Virus record (IMG/VR): IMGVR_UViG_3300030838_000001
Location: 210,026-274,025 of that record
Length of the DNA: 64,000 bases
Source: a virus
Reading direction: 5' to 3' (one strand)
Both the position numbers and the translations under genes were made by a program. Within the stretch, counting starts at the first letter, position 1. Each line of letters starts with the position of its first letter. Below the pieces are notes generated by a model. It had not been told where the DNA came from, searched no databases, and saw only the letters and a program-made list of their open reading frames with translations. This document shows, piece after piece, positions 60,284-64,000 of this stretch.

Positions 60284-61074
60284 TGGGAAAAGTGAAATCA
60301 TTCAGCGACAGAATGAAAGAATATGAAAGCTGTTACAGTATCAAGGTACCGAACAGGTCATATATGATTGTCCGCTTGGATGGTGTAGGATTTAGCAAAT
60401 ACACCAAACAATTCGAGAAACCATTTGATGATATCTTGTCAAATGTAATGGATGCAACAGCAATTGAGCTGAGCAAAGCATTCAACCCTAAATTTGCTTA
60501 CACTCAATCTGATGAAATCAGTCTTGTTTTTACAACACTTGATAATATCGATGCCGAAATGATTTATGACGGTAAGATTCAGAAGATTGCTAGTATCTTC
60601 GCAGGTAAAGCCACTGCGGTATTCAATAAAAAGATGCTACAAATGCTTACTACTCTTAAGTATCGTGAAGACGAAATAATCGAAAAGATTAAAACAGTAG
60701 ACTTCAACGAGTTAGACGCATTTTTCGATGCAAGAGTATTCGTAATCCCTGACTTAACAGAGGTTTACAATTATTTTACTTGGAGACAGCAAGACTGTAC
60801 TCGTAATAGTATCAGTATGGCCGCTCATGCCCTTTTAAAAGGCAATATGACTGGTGTAAACGGTAAAGAGAAACAAGAAAGGCTATTTCAAGAAGCTGGT
60901 GTTAATTGGAACGATTACAAGACCAAGTATAAAAGAGGTACCGTTATTAAAAAATACGATTATACAATTGACGTTGAGGGTAGTGAATTACCTGCCAACA
61001 GAAGTAAATGGATTCCCGACTATGAGACTCCTATTTTTACTCAAGATAAGGAATATTTGCAAGCATTAATATAA
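60283..61074 (+). CDS. tRNA(His) guanylyltransferase / Thg1-like 3'-5' polymerase
   Basis: 263 aa, full Thg1 length. MIVRLDGVGFSKYTKQFEKP and AYTQSDEISLVF carry the catalytic Asp residues and the family signature; WRQQDCTRNSISMAAHALL follows as in Thg1. Thg1 adds G-1 to tRNA-His, and Thg1-like proteins rebuild 5' ends of truncated or mispaired tRNAs in the 3'-5' direction. Relevant to the phage tRNAs with mismatched or G:U position 1, such as the His-like tRNA at 25105. Confidence 0.9.
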   Translation: MGKVKSFSDRMKEYESCYSIKVPNRSYMIVRLDGVGFSKYTKQFEKPFDDILSNVMDATAIELSKAFNPKFAYTQSDEISLVFTTLDNIDAEMIYDGKIQKIASIFAGKATAVFNKKMLQMLTTLKYREDEIIEKIKTVDFNELDAFFDARVFVIPDLTEVYNYFTWRQQDCTRNSISMAAHALLKGNMTGVNGKEKQERLFQEAGVNWNDYKTKYKRGTVIKKYDYTIDVEGSELPANRSKWIPDYETPIFTQDKEYLQALI

Positions 61075-61098
61075 GTCTTGCAAATATATTCCATTATT

Positions 61099-61130
61099 TT
61101 TGCATTGAAACGATTAATTTCGTTCCTTTG
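61099..61130 (+). promoter_or_regulatory. Promoter for 61162
   Basis: -33 TTTG (61099-61102), 20 nt, -7 TTCCTTTG (61123-61130), one base off consensus. Confidence 0.6.
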
Positions 61131-61161
61131 TACGAATAACAAAATACACACATAATACAAT

Positions 61162-62742
61162 ATGAAGTTTAAAGAAGTTACACAAGCAGACATTGATTAT
61201 GCTAGAGAGGTATACTTGAATAAAGATATGTCTTGGGATGATAGAATGAACCTGTTAATAACACACTTTGGAAAATCAGAAAGAACAGTCCGTAAATGGT
61301 GTTCTGAGAAGTTTAATTTCAAAGAAAAGTCAGAAGTTGAGCCTGAACAATACGTAAAAGCTAAAACTAAGACGCATGATGAAACAAAAAAACGTTTCAT
61401 TATAACATGGGCACAGAATAACACACCTGTCCATAAGAAGTTCCTTAAAAATATTAAGGAATACGCTAATTTTATTGATGCCGACATTCACGTTATTGCT
61501 GGTAGATATAAGAACCCAACAAGTGTTTGGACCAATAACCAAGAATCAGAAGAATTTTGGGCTGACGAAATACAAGACTATTTAGATGCCAACAGGCACG
61601 ATATTCACCAATTCGTTTCAATCCTATCTGATATCAAGGTTCAACCAACTGCTGTTAATCCAATGACTGGAATGCAAGCTCTTAGCGGTGTTAATTCATG
61701 TATCTTTGGTTCTCCGAAGGTACAGATGGAAATGATACCTGTATTGGATGGAAACAAGCCTAAGATGATGCTTACGACTGGTTCGATTACAAAAAAGAAT
61801 TATACTGATTCAAAATCAGGTAAGGTTGGAGATTTTCACCACACATTCGGATTTGCTATTGTTGAAATCAAAGATGATGAAACATTCTTTGTAAGACAAG
61901 TAACAGCCGATGATAGAAGTGGTTCATTTAGTGATTTATATAACAGAGTTGAAGACGGGAAGGTTACTAAGCTAGAGTCTATTTCTGCTATTGTTTTGGG
62001 TGATGTTCACTACGGCCACCACGACCAAAAGGTACTAGACGCTACAATGACATTTATGGATAAGCTTGTACCTGAGCATGTTATCTTGCACGATGTATTT
62101 GATGGAGATTCAATTAGTCACCACCAAATGAAAAATCCTTTTATCCAATATGGTAAAGAGATGGCAGGAACCAACGACTTGGCGAAAGAGGTTAACATAA
62201 TGATGGAAGGACTTGAAGCTTTTGAAAAGTTCAAGAACATTGTAATCGTTAGAAGTAATCACGATGATTTCTTAGACCGTTGGCTTATCAATGAAGATTG
62301 GAAAAAGCAACCAACCTATAAGAACTCTAGGTTATACATGAAGTATTCAGATATATTGTTAGAGCAATATGGTACGGATATGAATAATGTATTAGGTGTT
62401 ATTCCTAAGCTTATTAACGAGAAGTTCCCTGAGTATAAGACACTTGGAAGAAGTGCTTCTTATAAGGTTAAGGGTTGGGAATTAGGCCAACATGGAGACT
62501 TTGGAACAAACGGTAGCCGTGGTTCATTACTACAGTTCCGTAAATTGAATACAAAGATTATTGTTGGACATTATCATAGTCCTGGGAGAAAGGATGGTGC
62601 TATTGCTGTTGGAACGTCAACTCACTTACGAGTAGGTTACAACAACGGTCCAAGTTCATGGTTACAGTCACACGTAATCATACATAATGACGGTAGAGCG
62701 CAACATATCAATTTTATTGATGGAGAGTTCACCACTTTTTAA
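61162..62742 (+). CDS. Phage metallophosphoesterase, T5 A1-like
   Basis: 526 aa. N-terminal helix-turn-helix (THFGKSERTVRKWCSEKF), then a calcineurin-like core at about 275-500: VLGDVHYGHHD, HDVFDGDSISHH, VRSNHDDFLDRWL, GQHGDFGTNGS, IIVGHYHSPG. Overall design resembles the T5 A1 protein implicated in host DNA breakdown and shut-off. Function here inferred. Confidence 0.65.
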   Translation: MKFKEVTQADIDYAREVYLNKDMSWDDRMNLLITHFGKSERTVRKWCSEKFNFKEKSEVEPEQYVKAKTKTHDETKKRFIITWAQNNTPVHKKFLKNIKEYANFIDADIHVIAGRYKNPTSVWTNNQESEEFWADEIQDYLDANRHDIHQFVSILSDIKVQPTAVNPMTGMQALSGVNSCIFGSPKVQMEMIPVLDGNKPKMMLTTGSITKKNYTDSKSGKVGDFHHTFGFAIVEIKDDETFFVRQVTADDRSGSFSDLYNRVEDGKVTKLESISAIVLGDVHYGHHDQKVLDATMTFMDKLVPEHVILHDVFDGDSISHHQMKNPFIQYGKEMAGTNDLAKEVNIMMEGLEAFEKFKNIVIVRSNHDDFLDRWLINEDWKKQPTYKNSRLYMKYSDILLEQYGTDMNNVLGVIPKLINEKFPEYKTLGRSASYKVKGWELGQHGDFGTNGSRGSLLQFRKLNTKIIVGHYHSPGRKDGAIAVGTSTHLRVGYNNGPSSWLQSHVIIHNDGRAQHINFIDGEFTTF

Positions 62743-62750
62743 TTTTAACA

Positions 62751-62782
62751 AGGATAAGCAAGTTTAATCGCTTTGCTTATCC
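62751..62782 (+). terminator. Hairpin after 61162, weak terminator
   Basis: AGGATAAGCAA and TTTGCTTATCCT pair in a long stem; no T-run follows, so termination is uncertain. Confidence 0.45.
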
Positions 62783-62796
62783 TCTAATAACTCATT

Positions 62797-63153
62797 ATGA
62801 AAAATTTTTTTAAAAATATTATGAAAAGTACTATCAAGATTAACGGAGTGACATTTCATGGTGATAATGTTAGCATAGTCAATAGCAAAATTATTATTGA
62901 CGGAAAAGACGTAACACCCGATTCAAAAACCATATCAATTCAAGTAGAAGGGAATATCGGTAATTTAAAAGTGGATGTTTGCGACAAGGTGTCAGTAACT
63001 GGAAATGTTACAAACCTAACTACAGTAAGTGGTGACGTAAGTGTTACTGGTGATGTAGGTCAAAACGTTCAATCTGTCTCAGGTGACGTAAAATGTAGTA
63101 ATATAGCGGGTAAAGTATCAACAATATCGGGAGATATTAAAAATAAAAAATAA
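62797..63153 (+). CDS. Beta-solenoid repeat protein, 118 aa
   Basis: C-terminal half is a short-period repeat of SGDV/TGDV units (TVSGDVSVTGDVGQNVQSVS), predicted right-handed beta-solenoid. Similar proteins occur widely in bacteria and phages; function unknown. Confidence 0.7.
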   Translation: MKNFFKNIMKSTIKINGVTFHGDNVSIVNSKIIIDGKDVTPDSKTISIQVEGNIGNLKVDVCDKVSVTGNVTNLTTVSGDVSVTGDVGQNVQSVSGDVKCSNIAGKVSTISGDIKNKK

Positions 63154-63611
63154 TGGCACAAGAAATCGAACGTAAATTTTTACTTGCAGAAGGAGCTACA
63201 AGTCCAGTATTTGGTGACTATATCAAACAAAAGCTTAGACAAGGCTACATTTCAGGGGACAAGGATAAAAACGTAAGAATCAGACTTACAGCTGATAAGG
63301 CTATCTTAGGTATCAAGTTTACCAATGAAGCAATTACAGATGAATATGAGTACGAAATCCCATACGCTGACGGTGAAGCTATCTATGCTAAAACTGAATG
63401 GAAGCTTGAAAAGAAACGTCTATCATTTGACATCAACAAGGTTCACTATGACCTAGACATTTATCCAAATGGATTACACATTGTTGAAGCTGAGTTTAAA
63501 ACTGTTGACCAAATGAACAAATGGGTTAAGCCTGATTGGATTGGTGAAGAAGTTTCAGGTCAATCAGAGTATTCAAATGTTGTATTAGCAAAAGAAAATC
63601 TTGAATTTTAA
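63153..63611 (+). CDS. CYTH-domain protein
   Basis: 152 aa. Opens MAQEIERKFLL (EIERKFL hallmark), with alternating charged strands RIRLTADKAILGIK and DEYEYEIPYADGEAI lining a tunnel. CYTH enzymes hydrolyse triphosphates such as tripolyphosphate, thiamine triphosphate or RNA 5'-triphosphate. The last could prepare RNA 5' ends for ligation, but substrate is unproven. Confidence 0.85.
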   Translation: MAQEIERKFLLAEGATSPVFGDYIKQKLRQGYISGDKDKNVRIRLTADKAILGIKFTNEAITDEYEYEIPYADGEAIYAKTEWKLEKKRLSFDINKVHYDLDIYPNGLHIVEAEFKTVDQMNKWVKPDWIGEEVSGQSEYSNVVLAKENLEF

Positions 63612-64000
63612 TGGAAATAGTATCGCCTAATTACGGTGTCGTAAAGGTAGAAACCAATCCAACACCTGAAAAGACAAAAGAGTTTGCTACTCTAATTAGA
63701 AAACAAGTAAGCAAACAAACATTCAAAGAAAACAAAGGTAAGTTTGCCAATGAAATGTTTCATTTTGGTCTACGCTGGGGAAGAAGAACAGGTCTTATTC
63801 ATCCAATGCCGATTCAATCATTTAGTGGAAGGGGAGATTACTACGGTTATGATACTGTAGACCAAAATGGCAATGATTTACCATCACTTGAAGTCCTTGA
63901 ACCAATCATTAAAGAAATTGAAGCTCATTTAGGTATTGATATGACTGATTATGATAGTGTTATCGGTAACATTTACTTAGATAACCAATACATTTATCCT
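63611..64000 (+). CDS. AlkB-like 2OG-Fe(II) dioxygenase, N-terminal part (cut by window)
   Basis: 130 residues visible. MPIQSF near mid-protein and GNIYLDNQYIYP at the window edge fit the AlkB pattern N-x-Y-x-x-x-x-x-I-x-x-H, with the metal-binding His-x-Asp expected just beyond. Would repair alkylated DNA or RNA, or modify tRNA. Starts on the last base of the CYTH stop. Confidence 0.6.
   Translation, partial: MEIVSPNYGVVKVETNPTPEKTKEFATLIRKQVSKQTFKENKGKFANEMFHFGLRWGRRTGLIHPMPIQSFSGRGDYYGYDTVDQNGNDLPSLEVLEPIIKEIEAHLGIDMTDYDSVIGNIYLDNQYIYP

Noticed and set aside
1-64000. CRISPR array
   Set aside because: No regularly spaced identical repeats seen; recurrent elements here are dispersed and structural.

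Overview
The window reads as an early/accessory region of a large tailed phage of a Bacteroidetes host, probably a flavobacterium. The DNA is AT-rich. Almost every gene lies on the + strand and is packed with 1-50 bp overlaps, and many are tiny and unrecognised. HNH and GIY-YIG homing-type endonucleases are scattered through it, next to an RNA ligase, an HD-Pnk end-healing enzyme, DHFR and NAD-salvage enzymes. The host assignment rests on about 25 promoters of the Bacteroidetes type (TTG or TTTG, 19-20 nt, TANNTTTG) and on a Bacteroidetes-type surface lipoprotein. No capsid, tail or terminase gene is visible, so 'phage' is an inference from gene content.

Layout. 1-5413: sugar-nucleotide, acetyltransferase, nucleotide-metabolism and small genes. 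5419-8551, 11699-12539, 13380-13945, 23950-30196: about 43 tRNA or tRNA-like genes in clusters, interleaved with structured spacers, several HNH/GIY-YIG genes and a promoter-driven noncoding RNA of about 850 nt. 8956-9753 and 21203-22378: a truncated GluRS-like and an ArgRS-like synthetase. 12745-20526: coiled-coil and membrane proteins plus a NitT/TauT-like ABC transporter whose binding protein carries an OmpA domain. 30278-38245: small genes, an L7/L12-like paralog trio, RNA ligase, HD-Pnk and a 2H phosphoesterase. 38981-48137: bestrophin, DHFR, YqeY, AAA ATPases, NadM-Nudix and NAMPT. 48215-64000: secreted proteins, two macrodomains, a zinc-less sirtuin, PRPP synthetase, Thg1, an A1-like phosphoesterase, a CYTH protein and the start of an AlkB-like gene.

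The most unusual feature is the tRNA set. One gene (13466-13554) is circularly permuted: its 3' half precedes its 5' half, the acceptor and anticodon stems pair 7/7 and 5/5, and flanking sequences form a helix that would bring the ends together. A second candidate lies 230 bp downstream with the same flanking architecture. At least six more tRNAs carry insertions of 12-145 nt in the D-loop, anticodon loop or variable region, several have 5- or 6-nt anticodon loops, and about nine have G1:U72 acceptor ends. The same window encodes the enzymes needed to heal, seal and repair tRNA: RNA ligase, HD-Pnk, 2H phosphoesterase and Thg1. I infer a phage tRNA splicing/repair system. No splicing endonuclease is identified.

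A second theme is NAD/ADP-ribose: NAMPT, NadM-Nudix and PRPP synthetase can rebuild NAD+, while two macrodomains (one DarG-like), a sirtuin, a Nudix domain and a deoxyribosyltransferase-like protein act on NAD or ADP-ribose. This fits defence against NAD-depleting or ADP-ribosylating immunity.
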